From Circinella umbellata (lineage: Eukaryota > Mucoromycota > Mucoromycetes > Mucorales > Lichtheimiaceae): DNA of 64,000 nt. The notes beneath the pieces were generated by a model that was not told the origin of the DNA, searched no databases, and worked only from the letters and a program-made list of their open reading frames with translations. A program made the translations under genes and the position numbers. This document shows, piece by piece, positions 12,975-24,780 of the stretch. Numbering within the stretch: position 1 is the stretch's first letter; each line of letters begins with the position of its first letter. The DNA is taken from NCBI GenBank assembly GCA_025093555.1, contig JAIWNF010000028.1, positions 186,001 through 250,000 on the forward strand, in the 5' to 3' direction.

Positions 12975-13990
12975 ATGTTTGTTTCGCGTTCTTTATTATC
13001 AAAATTCAATATGGTGAAAAATCCTCTTGTTTGGATCGATTGCGAGGTAATGAAATGGAGTTATTTTTTTTTTATCTTTGATATAAATAATTGTTTATTA
13101 ATGTAAGAGTAGATGACAGGTCTTGATATTACCAAAGATCGTTTGATCGAAATCGCGGTTTTGATCACAGACGGTGATCTCAATATTGTTGCCGAGGTAA
13201 TAATAATAATATGCGTGCTACAAAATAACGTTATTTTATATGTTAATAATTATATATAAATTATAAGGGACCCGAACTTGTTATCAATCAACCTCGAGAA
13301 CTTATGGATAATATGAATGGTAATGGAATATTTTATTTTGTATCATTGTTATATTATAATAGTCATCAATAATTATTTAATCATTGTTTCTGAATGAAAT
13401 ACTTTACCTTACATGGATAATATGGATATAGATTGGTGTAAAGAACATCATGGTGCCGTGAGTTGTTTTTTTTTTTCGAGAATTAACTATTATAAATCAT
13501 ATATACATATACTGACAGAGAGGTATATATTATTTATTATAATATAGTCTGGATTAACAAAAGCAGTATTGGATTCCAAAGTATCTACAGATGATGCAAA
13601 AAATCAAGTAATGGATTTTTTGAAGAAACATATTAGCTCTGGAGAAGCACCTTTGGCGGGTAATTCAGTTCATGCAGATAAACGTTTTCTTGAAAAAGAA
13701 ATGCCTGAACTAGTTGATTACTTGCATTATCGTATTGTTGGTAAGTTGTTATCCTTTATTTTTTGAAAATAATAATAATAATGTTTCTATAAACCATATT
13801 TCTTATATACATATGTCATGGAACAAATAAAATAGATGTCAGTACTATCAAAGAATTGACAAGACGATGGTACCCTGATATTGCCAAAGGTGTTTCAAAG
13901 AAAAATTGTCATCGCGCACTCGATGATATCAAAGAAAGTATTTCCGAACTTCAATATTACCAAAAGCATGTATTCATTCCTCGTCAATAA
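12975..13990 (+). CDS. REX2: oligoribonuclease (REXO2/Orn family 3'-5' exonuclease)
   Basis: Degrades nanoRNA oligonucleotides to mononucleotides; in eukaryotes it acts largely in mitochondria. Six exons (12975-13046, 13113-13196, 13268-13319, 13432-13457, 13548-13740, 13836-13990) give 193 aa, close to the family length. DEDDh catalytic signatures are all present: WIDCEMTGLD with the first intron falling inside it, the [11 protein letters not shown] block (second Asp) and HRALDDI (His and last Asp). A second in-frame Met ([12 protein letters not shown]) 13 codons downstream could give a form lacking the short basic leader [11 protein letters not shown], which looks like a weak mitochondrial presequence. 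Dual targeting by alternative starts is inference. Confidence 0.95.
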
Positions 13991-15531
13991 TAAATAATTC
14001 TATATACAAACAACGTATTACATCATTATATTATATCTTATCGATTTATAAAGGAACACATGATGGATTTTGTTGATTTCCTTCACCGAACACAAGAAGA
14101 ACTGTGCGATATTTCTTTCATTTCCGATAGGATTATTTTTATAAACTCACATATCATCTAATGTATTTACAACTTGTTATAGAAAAATGGTTATGTCTAT
14201 TACTTGATCATGTTATCTAAATAAAACTATAATAATAAGTATTGCTGCTTATATCATGCTACACATTTATTCTGAGATGTCAAGTAGAAGGAAAAAAACA
14301 AGGTAACTCGTTATATAAATATATTATATACTGTTACTAATTCAATTTTGTTTATTGTGGAGAGATAGGTATGCTTTTATTGATAATTGTGATACTTGAG
14401 ATTTTTAATACATCGACTTTTTTTAGGGGGATGTGAGGTGAATTTACTATATAGTTTACTGAAACTAGTTTAATTAGTAGAGTTAGTTCCTGAAGATGTC
14501 TAATATATGCTTTATATACGTATTACCTAACAACAATAAGTGCCAAGTAACACTTCTAAGCACTGATGTATTATGCAGAGGGTGTACATAAGTTTGTTTG
14601 AGCTAGCGAAACTATATTTTTAATTAATGATAAAGTTTATTTGTCGTTATAATACGTTTATACCATAAATCTGGAAGAAGAATGAAAAAAATGAGTTTGT
14701 GTTACCAAGAAACATCAAACAGTTTCCCCGCGTTTTTTATTATTATTTAGGTACAACGACGACGTAAGCAAAAATGCTCTCCGATACAACATCTTGATAA
14801 GAAGTATCTTTATATGGAGATTTGGAAGAGTAAGATTTATACAAACGCCGTCAATATGTTTTTTTTTTTTTTGAATTCAAAATAATTGAAATATGTATTT
14901 ATGTAATTTTATAATTTTTAACTTGTTTTTAATAAACTTCTTTATGTTCCTCATCTCCTTGTTTGGGTGGTCAGTGCCAAATTTTGTAATACTTTTACTC
15001 AATTGAAGTTACACAAGAAAACTGAGCACATATAACAAAAGTAAAAAGCAAGGGGGTTCATAAAGGAAATAATAGAGTTTATGCAATAAAAGCTTAAAAA
15101 AAGAGAAAAACAGATCTATTATTTATATTATATAATGATGAATATAAGATGACTTTATAACAAAGTTATTTTTGAAAGGTTTGTTATTCAGCAAAATGTT
15201 CAAGTTTGTAACAATGACGTAAATACAGTTGTAAAAGTATGGGTTACCAACCAAAAAAGAAGAAAAAACGCATAATAGGTTACACATTAACTCGCCTCCC
15301 TCCTCCCCCCCCCCAAAAAAAAAACAAACCTATTATGAAATAATACTTTCACACACGTCGTTATTCTCTCTATTCTCTTAAGTTTTTTTTTGAAAGCCAT
15401 TTTTCTTTCCTCTTTTCCTTTCTTCTTTTTGATCCTTTTCCCCTCTCCTCCCAGCTTTTTCCTTAAAAGCGCATGGCGCGTATTTTTTTTTTTCAAGTCA
15501 ACCACCACCACCTTTTTTTTAGTTATTCCAA
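13991..15531. other. intergenic region
   Basis: AT-rich spacer between oligoribonuclease and the C9orf72-like gene. No protein-like frame is seen. A C-run/poly-A block at 15306-15325 and a pyrimidine-rich leader (15340-15450) lie just upstream of the start at 15532 and are probably promoter and 5' UTR. Confidence 0.5.
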
Positions 15532-18285
15532 ATGAGTTCAGCAACTAATGAAGGTAATAACAATCAACTTGATCTTACACCTATACAACTACCTCGAACA
15601 CGCATAACAAAAGCAACAACTTCAACTACTGCTGTACAACCACTGGAAATTACAACAACTGCCGTTGTCAATTGTAGCAATGAGGAAGACCAACAACAGC
15701 AACAAGAACAAGAAGAAAATGACGATCGCACCTTAACAAAGCATTCACAACTCAGCAATGATCTTACAAATAGTGGGAATAATAATAATAATAATACTAG
15801 TACTGTTAATTCGGAAGATCGAAGTGGGGAATCAGATCAACCAGTTCAGCAACGACGTAATGAAACAAGACGAAAACAATCGCATCACCATCATCGGCAT
15901 CGAATCAAGTCACCTGTTTTTCAACCTGACGGATCCGTTTCTCCGCTTGGTTCACCTATGAGCTCCGCTGGTGGAGGAAGTACTGTTGTAACACCTTCTA
16001 TCAATCATGATAACGTCGTTATCTTTAGTGAATTACCACCACCGATAATCAAAGAGGGACCTTCTGAAGCTATTGTAGCTCTTCAAGATGCTGTAAATGG
16101 TAATTCTGTTTCTTTTTGAATATATTCTTTTGCCCAAAAAAAAAACATTAGATTTCTTTTTTTCACTATTTATTTATAAAAAGTTTATATATATATATAT
16201 ATACATAGAATCGAATGCAACAGCTTCATCATCGACAGGAACAATAACACCCCCTTCTAACACATCATCTATTGTATCACCTACTGCTATCTTATCAAGT
16301 GTAACCTCCAGTGGCACAACAATGAACGCCACTGTCACCGCCACTACAAACTCAATTATATCCGACAATAATAATCTTCTCAATAGACAACATAGTAACC
16401 ACCGTCGAGGGAGTGGAAGACATCACAGTGGAGGAAAGAATAATAATAATAATCATAAAAAATCAAGTAGTAATAATAAAAATGCAACAACAGCAACAAC
16501 AACATCAACCACTACTATTCCAGAAGAAACTAAGGAGACAATCGATCAATTATTTGAATCATGTTTCTTTTCTGCTGTATTATTACTTCAATGGTCAAAT
16601 GTAATGGGACCTAAAATGGAAAAAGTTTGGTCGTCTTCTGATGAAGAAACAGCGACGGATGAAAAATTACAAACATTAATTGGAAGACAAGTTTTGAATG
16701 GTGAAATGGGGCGTTCAATAATGGGTGTAGAACTTAAATGGATTACATTACATCGTCAAGGCATTTTATGTGCTTCTTTTTTATATAACGATAAAGTCAG
16801 TAATAGTAGCAACAGTAGCAACAATAACAGTAGTAGTAGTAATAACAGTAGTAGTAGTACTGGTAGTAATAGTGGTATAAGTACTAGTAGTGCATTGTGT
16901 GCATTAGTATTTATTTTACCATTACGTTATTTACGAAATTTTTCACCTTACTTTCATGTTCTGAGAGATCGTGTATCTCCATGGTTAATTGAACCTTTAC
17001 AGCTTTTACGTAAACTTTCTCGACGTCGTCATATTGTAAGCGAATTAGAGCATAAGAAGAAAGAGTCAGTCATTATGTCTTTTTACATACTAACTACTGA
17101 TAATTCTTTTATTATATCAAAAATGGTTATCAGCCTTGGTCAACAGCATTGGATTTCTTTGCCTATCGATGTTTGGCACCATTTATTCGATCCATTATGA
17201 AAATTGAATCAGTATCTTTACCACTAGAATGCAATAAAGTATTTATTTATCGTTTACATGTCTATTAAAATAATCACATACAAAAAAAAACAAAACCTTT
17301 TGCTTATTTTTTTTTCTATTAAAGATCAGTTATAACTTATTTGATCAAGAATCAAAACAATTATTTGATCCACCATTTTTTGGAAGGTAAAAGATTCATT
17401 TTATTGAAAAAAAAAAGTATTAATAACAAGAGTCACTATAATTATTTTTAGGGTTGTTACATCACATTTACAAACATTTGTTTCGTCGGTATTGATTGGA
17501 AATAGTTTAACTACAATGAATATGGTAAATATATATATATATGTATATGTATATGTATAGATATACAATAGTCCTAAAACATAATAACTCCTTTTCTCCT
17601 TGTGTATATGTATATGTATATATACATCATAGCTCATTACTATTTTATCATATGATTAGATGATCAACACATTAAGTTTATTTCTATCACCTGAAGAACG
17701 AAATCGATCAAGTCATGCAAGAAAAAATTTAAAATATATGGCTGATTTATATTTACAAGGTTTACTAATTCAAGATATGGAAAATATGCGATTTAAATTG
17801 GATATGGCAGTATTAGATTCAAATGTACCAACAACCATAGTAGATATGTCTAAATTAACTGTTAAACAAACTCCTCTTTTTCCACAATATCGAAAATTAC
17901 AAAAAGATTATCGTGATTGGGTTAAAGTACAATTGGAAGATGATCTTGTAAAATATCTTCAACCACCCTCTGAACGATCCACATCATCAGGCATAACATA
18001 TCCAGAATGGAAGTAAGTTTTTTTGTTTTTTTGTTTTTTTTATATATCTATAAAGTTATATATATTTATAGATTTATATACAGAAAACAACCATCCGTGT
18101 TTCATAAAATGGATAGTGTTGCTCCTATGGTAAAGTCATTATTAGATGAAATACGAATTATTCCTACAAGATTAAGGGAAGCCTATGTTCGACAATGGCG
18201 AAGATGGCTTGTTCGAAGAGCCATTGCATTTATTCAGTTTAGTAAAAATGAAGGGTAATATCCATATTTCTATATCCATATGTAT

Positions 18286-18322
<37 letters not shown>

Positions 18323-18473
18323 CTTTTTTGTTTATAAAAATAGATTTGGAAATATTGACAAGTTAAAAAGTGCTTTACAATTGCAAGACCATAATGACTT
18401 TTTAATAGTATTGGCACAAGCTGAGAAATTGAAACCGGGATTAATTGAAAAACTTCATCTTTATTCACATTAA
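15532..18473 (+). CDS. C9orf72: C9orf72 homologue (DENN-family protein)
   Basis: Homologue of the animal DENN/longin protein C9orf72, which with SMCR8 and WDR41 regulates small GTPases in autophagy and lysosome function. Eight exons chain in frame (15532-16099, 16209-17035, 17134-17238, 17325-17386, 17452-17524, 17660-18012, 18084-18254, 18344-18473), about 762 aa. The first ~295 residues are a low-complexity T/S/N/H-rich extension absent from the 481-aa human protein. The conserved part starts with the longin block (LLLQWSNVMGPKMEKVW; compare human FAYWDNILGPRVRHIW), interrupted by a Ser/Asn insert. The DENN blocks follow: VVTSHLQTFVSSVLIG, LSLFLSPEERNRSSH, TVKQTPLFPQYRKLQKDYR and the C-terminal LAQAEKLKPGL (human LAEKIKPGL). 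Intron 2 has a TACTAAC branch point. Family assignment is strong; GTPase regulation is inferred from animals. Confidence 0.9.
18291..18320 (+). repeat. (AT)n microsatellite in the last intron of the C9orf72-like gene
   Basis: About 14 TA dinucleotides in the intron between the exons ending at 18254 and starting at 18344. There is no G4C2 hexanucleotide tract in this gene, so it bears no relation to the human disease repeat. Confidence 0.9.
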
Positions 18474-18815
18474 AAAATATACGTAATATAACATCATTAT
18501 TATCAAATCAATCTACCTCCCCCCCCCCCCGATTCTTCTACTTATCATATTATCTTTTCTTTTTATCCTACACTCATTTTATGTACATATATTTCAAAAA
18601 GAAAATGAAACAATAATAATAATATAATAATAATAATATGTTCCTTCAATAACAATCTTTCTCTCTCTTTATTTATTTTTATTCTTATCATTATATGTTT
18701 CTTTTGTGTGTGTGTGTGTGAATGTGAGTGAGTAAGTCAGTGAGTAAAAAATCTTTTTTTTTTCTTTTCATAATATATACCAAATTAAAATCCATTTGTT
18801 TTTTTTTAATACATG

Positions 18816-21235
18816 TTAATGAAGTTCAGGACGAAGTTCTAAGACACGGGTATTAGGATCATCCGTTGTATTATGTCTTGCCACTTTTTTCAACAGACCA
18901 GTAATAATATCACGATTACGATCATTCTTCTTGATACGTTTACGGAAATGCATAAGGAATTCTTTTGTTGTCATCCGTCTGCCACGAAGTGTTGCAATCA
19001 CTTCTTCTTCTGTAATCAAATCATCCGAAGATCCTCCACCACCACTAGGCGAAGCAACACTAGATCGATGACGATGTTTAGCATCAGGACTTGCAGCACT
19101 CTCTTCTGCTTTGCGTTTCTTTAAATTGACTGGACTTGCTTCTCTTGAAGAAGTATACATAGTCGATTTACTAGGTGATGCTTGTCTAGGTGATGGAGAA
19201 AGTGATTTATGTTGATTTTCTTTCTTGACATAAAGTGATGGAGAACCAGGTCGACCAATAGGTCGTGATAATCCTTCTTTTTTGACCTTGGCAGCCAATC
19301 CTTTCTTTTGTAAAGCAGCTTTTCCAGGCACGGGTCCCTTTTTCTTTGGTAATGTACTTAATTTCTTTTGCTGTTGTAGTTGTTGTAGTTGTTGTTGCTG
19401 TTGTTGTTTTTCTGATTCTTGTTGTGAATTTTCTGCTTCAGACTTGGATTCATCTCTTTCGGCATCCGAGTCAATTTCATCTTCCTAAATACAACATATA
19501 TAAAATATCCCGATTATACAATATATACTTAACAGAAGATTCAATTATTGTAATACGTTTATAAAATAAACTTACACTACTGGCATATGGATCACCTTCT
19601 TCATCACTTTCATAAGCACGATTCTTTTCCAATGTTCGAACCAATTTTTTAATTTGCTATATATATTATATATGACATTAATAAAAGATGATGGATTTAA
19701 TATAACTTTATCAAAGCTATGTTGATAAGAATAAGACAATGATAATAATAATAGTGCTTTACCTTTCCTTCAGATGTAAGTTTATTGAAATCTTCAATAT
19801 CTTGTTGATCATCTTCATCATCCACTTCACCACCAAGTGTATATCCTTTTGTTTCACGTCGTAAACGTTCCTATAAATATATTAATCCCATCACCCCCCA
19901 TTTAATAAAAACATTTCCTTCCTTTTCTCTTGTCTATAAATGAAGAAAGCCAAAAATCCATTACCTTGCTATCTTTCAAATCTTCATCTTCCAATTCATG
20001 TTCAGCTCCACCCTCTTCATCATCTTGGAAAACATCATCAAAGTCCAAATCATCAATATCTGAATCGTTTTTACTTTTTCGACCACCCTCTGCATCTTCA
20101 TCATCAGAAGCTGGTTTTCGTTCTAATTTAGCAGCTTCCTTAGCTTCTTCCTCGTCTGCCATTTGTTTGTTACGTTTCAACATCATCCAACGATTCTGTT
20201 CACGTTTTTGATGACTTTTCAACTAAAATAGAAGAATAAGTTAAAACAAAATTATAATAATAAAATTATGTAAAAAAAAAAGTTACCTGTTCTTCAGCTT
20301 CTTCTAATGTTAATGTACGAAAGTTTCTTTTGGCTTGAAACCTATACCAACGATCAACAGGTACAACCTTAAAATCATTACCCTAAAAAAATAATTTTAC
20401 TTAATATATGTATAGACATATATTCAAAGGCACTAAATAAAAAGAAAGAAAGAAAAAATCATACTGAAACAACAAAGAAAACATAATCAGATCGTTGACC
20501 ACCTTCATAAGTTCCAGTAAAACTATTTTGTCCATCATAATCCTCTAGAATCCAAGGTCTATGTTCTTCTTCTTTTAATTGTCTGGTATCTTCTTTTGCC
20601 AAATAAATTTGTTTGGTTCGCTTTTTGAATAACATTTGTTTGTTCCGTGTTGCCCCTCCTAAAGGTGCAATTAAAGATGTATCTGCACCTGTCTTGGGCC
20701 CATGTTGTTGTTGTTGTTGCTGTTGTTGTGAATTACCTGCTTCACCGTTATTATTATTATTATTATTGTTACTACCACCAGCAACATTGGAATTAGTAGT
20801 ATTAGGTGTTCCTGTAGTAGAATTATTATTATTTGGAGTTGTTGACGACGATGCAATTCTTTCTCCTTGTGTTGTTGGTGTTGCTGCATTAGAAAAAGGT
20901 GAATTTCTGTTATTGTTTCCAAAACGATTATAATGTGGATTGCCATCTTTACGCTGTAATTTTACAGGACGTGCAAAATTATTAAAATCTACTTTTTTAG
21001 AAGTTTTAAAATCCATGACGTGATTATTTCCTCGACGTTTACAAGACATGAGTTGGAAATCATTATAAGGAATGTTATGTGGTTGCTGCTGTTGTTGTTG
21101 TGGATTAGGTCGTCGCATGGGGGGTCTAGGAGGTCTTTGACCTGACATGCCCAGTGGACTATGTCGATTAGGGGGTATACCGCGACCTCGTCCCTTTGCT
21201 GGTGAATGAGATGTATTATAAATGCTACTAGACAT
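18816..21235 (-). CDS. TFG1: TFIIF subunit alpha (RAP74 / Tfg1)
   Basis: Large subunit of the general transcription factor TFIIF, which partners TFIIF beta and stabilises RNA polymerase II in the pre-initiation complex. Six exons (20465-21235, 20287-20382, 19965-20222, 19763-19870, 19576-19656, 18816-19484) give about 660 aa. The N-terminal dimerisation-domain residues are visible: PYNDFQLMSCKRRGNNHVMDF near residue 57, then RPWILEDYDGQNSFTGTYEG and YVFFVVS...DRWYRFQ. They are separated by an N/Q/T-rich insert. A long acidic/basic charged middle region follows. The C-terminal winged helix closes the protein (residues ~590-660: ITEEEVIATLRGRRMTTKEF, then LLKKVARHNT). It converges with the C9orf72-like gene, 342 bp between stop codons. 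Confidence 0.94.
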
Positions 21236-22019
21236 GTTAAAGGAAAAAGTGGTAAAGAAAAAAAAAAAAAGTGAACAACTGCGACACAGTTATACATAAA
21301 TGGAACCCAACCATTTTTCGAAATCAGCCAATCAAGTCCAAGTAGACTCAGGTGTTTATATGGAAACTAAAATAGTTGCTTTATAAAACTATATATCAAA
21401 TAATGCCAAGTAGAAAGAAAGAATACTAACTATATAACTAACAGACTAAATTTGTTATTATTGCTATATTACTTTTTATTTTACAGTTATCAAAAGAAAT
21501 AAACTTCAAATAAACGATCGACCTTTCATTATTATCAGAGCCAAACCACCCCTACCGCCACCAATCAATTCTCATGCGATAAACAGCAGAAATTGTTTTT
21601 CTTTTTGATCTCAAAACTTGTAGATAACAAGCATATGTGCATATTGTATATGCTCCATTTAACTACTACAGCAACTGTCAAATGTTCTCATTTTGCATAT
21701 AGGACAGTGTGGATTACTATTTTTATTATCAATAGTATATCAACCAAAGCTCTATAACAAAATTTATTAACAAGTATATAGATAATTATCTTAAGCTTAT
21801 AAATACAAAATTTAGTTTACAGAAAATAATCATAAAGCTTTCAATACTAAAACTTTGCATAAAATTTGGTAACCATAGATATCTCTTTTTTTTATAAGAG
21901 CAAAGTTTACCTTTGGAAACAGACCAAAATTGGAAGAAAAATCCAACCTCCGAACCGGAGGAAGTAAGCCTTTTGACCGAACAGGTGTTTAAGCTTCCTC
22001 TTCTCACATCAACCAAGAT
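21236..22019. promoter_or_regulatory. divergent intergenic region, TFIIF alpha / eS28
   Basis: About 780 bp between the TFIIF alpha start and the eS28 start, holding the promoter regions of both. Next to eS28 there is a hairpin-capable CCTCCGAACCGGAGG (about 21948-21962) and a pyrimidine-rich leader (CTTCCTCTTCTC, about 21994-22005), which fits a ribosomal-protein 5' UTR. No other coding sequence is supported. Confidence 0.5.
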
Positions 22020-22371
22020 ATGGTATATATCAATGATTCAATATACATATATAAAAATAATAAAAGGATGAACCTTCAAAAAAAATAGAATGGATAAAAT
22101 AAATGAATAGATGGATTAATTGATTAAATGGATGGATGAATGAAAAATGAATGGATTATATATATAGGATTCCCAAAAAACTCCTGTTAAGCTTGCTAGA
22201 GTCATCAAGGTTCTTGGCCGTACCGGTTCCCGTGGTGGTGTCACCCAGGTCCGCGTTGAATTCATGGACGATACTGCCCGTAGCATCATTCGTAACGTCA
22301 AGGGTCCCGTCCGTGAAAATGACATTTTGTGCTTGTTGGAATCCGAACGTGAAGCTCGTCGTCTCCGTTAA
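22020..22371 (+). CDS. RPS28: 40S ribosomal protein eS28
   Basis: Small-subunit ribosomal protein at the mRNA exit region. Exon 2 (22168-22371) encodes 67 residues with the nearly invariant eS28 sequence: [37 protein letters not shown] and the C-terminus [10 protein letters not shown]. That exon begins GAT TCC CAA and lacks a start. The only good solution is exon 1 consisting of the ATG at 22020-22022 followed directly by a GTATAT donor, with acceptor TATATAG at 22161-22167, giving a 68-aa protein of the expected size (about 67-68). Codon use is visibly GC-richer (GTC, CGT, AAG, CTC) than in neighbouring genes, as expected of a highly expressed gene. It converges with the Mri1 gene. Confidence 0.95.
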
Positions 22372-22808
22372 AACGATTTAATTTCGATCCATTTTATTTT
22401 ATTTTTAACGCGATTCACATTTTTTTAATTAAAAAAAACAACTTCACCATTCTACCATTATCATTATAACTACCACCACAACAACAACGACGCAACATAT
22501 ACACTCGCACATAAACGGCTATTTTTCTCGGCATTATATATATTCATAAAAAAAACGCTCAGCAAAAAATGAAGTTTATGGAGTTTTTGTAATAAAAAGA
22601 ACCTCTTTTTTTTTATAACAAAAAAAAACACACATACATACATGCACATATATACACAACATATGATTTATATGTGATTTACAAGTTATATCGATTTTTA
22701 TTGATGTTATTTATATGGGTGGAAAAAAAAATACGATTTGGAGGAGCAAAGAAAAAACGTGAGAGGGGAAAGGGAAAGGGAGAGAGAGAGTAATAGTGGG
22801 ATTTTCTT
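22372..22808. other. convergent 3' intergenic region
   Basis: Between the stops of eS28 (plus) and Mri1 (minus). AT-rich with poly-A/T runs and a GA-rich tract (22765-22795). Holds 3' UTRs; nothing else seen. Confidence 0.5.
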
Positions 22809-24121
22809 TTATGAGAGGAAAGATTTCAAATCGAATTCGGTCGATCCAGGTTGTTTGACAGCAACACCTTTTTCAGTAACAATTGCGGAAATAAGTTCAC
22901 TTGGGGTAACATCGAAACTTGGGTTCCATACATTAATACCTTGAGCAGCTGTACGAACAGCAGTACTTTGATTATTATCGAGTAAAACACCGGTGGTAGT
23001 AACAAGTTCATTAGCAGGTCGTTCTTCAATAACAATTTCTTTGCCACTTTCCATAGATAAATCAATAGAGGTGGAAGGAGCAGCAACAACAAAGAGAATA
23101 CCGTGATGTTTGGCTGTAATAGCAAGTTGATAAGTTCCAATCTTGTTAGCAGTATCACCATTAGCGGCAACACGATCAGCACCAACAATAATGGCTTGGA
23201 CACCTGGGTTCAAACGAAGTAAAGCAGATGCCATGGAGTCACAAATAAGAGTGGATGGGATGGATTCATAAACCAATTCATAAGCAGTTAATCGAGAACC
23301 TTGGTTGTAAGGTCGAGTTTCAGTGCAGAAAGCGTGTTTTAATTGGTCATTACGATGTAAATCACGTACAATACCCAATGCTGTACCCCATCCAGCAGTA
23401 GCCAAAGAACTATAGAAATGAACATATATTAAAATAGATTTAATACCATTTTGATTTATAGAATGTAATATTAAATTCCTTTTCTTTTCCTTGCTTTCTT
23501 ACCCAGTATTACAATGAGTCAATACACTAATATTGCTCTTATCACGAACATTATTGACAATATATTCAGCACCATGTTTACCAATATTTTTGTTATCTTG
23601 AACATCATCTATAAGCATCTGTTCAGCAGCTTCAATGATAGGCTGAACAAGATCCTTGGGTTCTTTTGCTGCTCCTTGTACCTTATCTACCAAAGCAGAA
23701 AATTTAGCAGCTGTGTCAAATAAATTGACAGCAGTGGGTCTTGATGTTTTCAAATATTCCAGGGACGATAATAAAAACTCCTTTGTTTCTTCAACCGTTT
23801 TAAATTCATTTTTCTCAAGTCTGGCATGCGCATCAACAGCAAGAGAAAGAGCAGCTACAATGGCAATAGCAGGTGCGCCTCGTGTTTTCATGGTTTTAAT
23901 GGCGGCATGACCGTCTTGAACATTGAGAACAGGTTCAAAGATAGTTTCATGAGGGAGTGCCAATTGGTTGAGAATTTGAAGGTTACCTCGAGTATATTGA
24001 ATGGCTTCAAGTGTACGAGTAGAAGAAGACACTAATAAAAATATTCATATATATGATAAGAACCAACTTGAATTTTATTTATTCTCATTATAGATTCATT
24101 TTTTACATGATAGGGCATACT
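22809..24121 (-). CDS. MRI1: methylthioribose-1-phosphate isomerase
   Basis: Converts 5-methylthioribose-1-phosphate to 5-methylthioribulose-1-phosphate in the methionine salvage pathway; a relative of the eIF2B alpha/beta/delta subunits. Two main coding exons (23503-24031 and 22809-23409) give about 376 aa, the family norm. Visible motifs are [24 protein letters not shown], the catalytic-Cys region SVLTHCNTG across the intron followed by [28 protein letters not shown], and the catalytic Asp in [20 protein letters not shown]. There is no ATG at the 5' end of the first main exon. It opens with TG right after an acceptor (TTATTAG), and an upstream donor A|GTATGC at 24120/24121 would supply the A, so the start codon is inferred to be split by an 89-nt intron. 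Confidence 0.93.
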
Positions 24122-24780
24122 TTTTTTAAGTTTTCAGGTGTAGAAAAAAAAAATCAGAAATTCGCAGGAGTTAAAAAAAAAAGAGGCTTTTTAATTTCTC
24201 AAAACTATTGCTTCCCCTCCAAATTTATGCTTTATGATGTTAGATCAATATGAAGCACTATTCTCTTTATTTATAATAAACATAGAGAATTGAGTTATCT
24301 TTTTTAACTTCTTTTAATTTCATTAAAATAGTTCACATACATCCATTGATTGGGTTTTAAGTAACCATGGTAAATAATAATATCAGCAACATATTGCGTC
24401 AAAATGTGTTTTAACGACCATGGGCTATATGGTGTTATGTTTTATTATTACATGAAATGTTTTAAAAGATAAACTTATTGATAATACTTTTTGTTAGACT
24501 ATTTTCTTTTTAAAAAATAATTTTTCTGGTAAGAAGTAGAGACATCTAGACTTTTCGAAAAAGATATATTTATGACAAAACCATTGCTACTATCACGTAC
24601 TATCTTATTTTGATATAAGTTGTTAAACCCAACTCAAATGATCCGAGTATATTTTTTTTATAATAATTAACAAAGGGCTTTTAACAAGTAGAAGATAAAG
24701 TACGTAAATGTAAATATTATTCATGCTTTCACATACGACAACAACTGAAAAGCATATCTAGGACTTATATGTATTCTTTA
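24122..24780. other. intergenic region
   Basis: AT-rich spacer between the Mri1 5' end and the stop of the HET-domain gene. No coding or RNA gene is seen. Confidence 0.5.

Noticed and set aside
17036..17200. Continuation of the C9orf72 frame past exon 2
   Set aside because: It leads to a stop and loses the conserved block, whereas splicing restores alignment with the family.
18291..18320. Microsatellite in the C9orf72-like gene as counterpart of the human G4C2 expansion
   Set aside because: It is a plain AT dinucleotide run in a different intron of an AT-rich genome; no relation.
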